From: Acidimicrobiia bacterium
Lineage (GTDB): Bacteria > Actinomycetota > Acidimicrobiia > Spongiisociales > ZC4RG35
Assembly: GCA_029865445.1 (NCBI GenBank)
Contig: JAOUGY010000241.1
Span: 1-5,905, forward strand
Direction of reading: 5' to 3'
Length of the DNA: 5,905 bases
The position numbers and the translations under genes were made by a program. Positions 5,514 through 5,905 of the stretch are shown one piece after another. The first letter of the stretch is position 1. Each line of letters starts with the position of its first letter. The notes below the pieces were generated by a model that was given only the letters and a program-made list of their open reading frames with translations, ran no database searches and was not told the origin of the DNA.

Positions 5514-5905
5514 TCGAAGCCCGAAACCCCAGAGCGGAGGCTGCGGCCATGGTGCCCCCCGGCGTCACTGGTCTCGTCCTCGAACCCTCGCTACCCGTCA
5601 ATCACGATCCCGACTGGTTTGCCGACGACCCCACCGCACCGGCAGGGGCAACCACCGTGACCCCCATTCCCGGTGAAGGTCGGACTTGGACCGACCTCGC
5701 CGCCGTCGATCCGACGGTGGCCGACTATGCGAGAGAGCACTGGCTCGGGAACCTGGCCGACCTCGAGCCGATCCCCGACGCGCATACGGAGACCCGACGA
5801 GCGCTCCACCAGCTGGCGTTCTTCGCGCTCGCCCCGAAGCGGTTCTCAGCCACGGGCAAGCTGGGTTTGCGATACACCCACCGCGGGTTCGGGACACCGT
5901 TCTTC
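5510..5905 (+). CDS. Unknown protein coupled to DoxX, partial
   Basis: An open frame of 132 codons that runs off the right edge without a stop. It begins MIEARNPRAEAAAM, preceded by AAAGGAG at good spacing, and overlaps the DoxX stop by ATGA. I do not recognise the family. The visible part has no membrane helix or signal peptide. It has a Pro/Asp/Thr-rich N-terminal section (about 15-60), a W-T-D-L-A-A-V-D-P stretch (about 60-68), then a helical part with R-R-A-L-H-Q-L-A-F-F-A-L-A-P-K-R-F (about 96-112), and a conserved-looking end G-K-L-G-L-R-Y-T-H-R-G-F-G-T-P-F-F (116-132). The Gly/aromatic-rich end looks like a structured core rather than low-complexity sequence. Tight coupling suggests that it works with the DoxX protein, possibly as a cytoplasmic partner. 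The start is firm; the function is open. Confidence 0.8.
   Translation, partial: MIEARNPRAEAAAMVPPGVTGLVLEPSLPVNHDPDWFADDPTAPAGATTVTPIPGEGRTWTDLAAVDPTVADYAREHWLGNLADLEPIPDAHTETRRALHQLAFFALAPKRFSATGKLGLRYTHRGFGTPFF

Overview
The window is GC-rich and strongly biased to G/C at third codon positions. It uses GTG as well as ATG starts, and it carries an FAD oxidoreductase of the GGECSYWGCMPSK type. This points to a high-GC actinobacterium, perhaps a free-living Acidimicrobiia-like lineage; that placement is inference from style, not from a marker gene. I see no phage, IS, CRISPR, tRNA or rRNA signal.

Left part (1-2300): two divergent genes flank a short intergenic stretch (635-716). On the minus strand, running off the left edge, is a six-helix membrane protein of unknown function with a duplicated D-E-x-W-H / P-H motif predicted to face outside the cytoplasm. 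On the plus strand is a complete membrane-bound sensor histidine kinase (717-2300) with no response regulator next to it.

Middle (2301-4134): a 66-base gap holds overlapping small palindromes. A small three-helix membrane protein (2367-2729) follows, overlapping by ATGA the start of a pyridine nucleotide-disulfide oxidoreductase (2726-4053). The oxidoreductase is recognisable end to end, but it is broken by five frame changes and appears to lack about 30 internal residues. A strong symmetrical hairpin (4061-4090) separates it from the next, convergent gene.

Right part (4135-5905): a minus-strand protein anchored by a helix at each end, function unknown, has a clear ribosome binding site. Between it and the divergent right-hand operon lies about 190 bases with a CRP/FNR-like dyad. 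The operon consists of a DoxX-family membrane protein (start preferred at 5010) and, overlapping it by ATGA, an unrecognised soluble protein that runs off the right edge.

Most of the products are envelope or redox related: four membrane proteins without a named substrate, a membrane-bound kinase, a flavin disulfide reductase and DoxX. A membrane redox or stress theme is plausible, but the sequence shows no direct functional link between the three transcription units.
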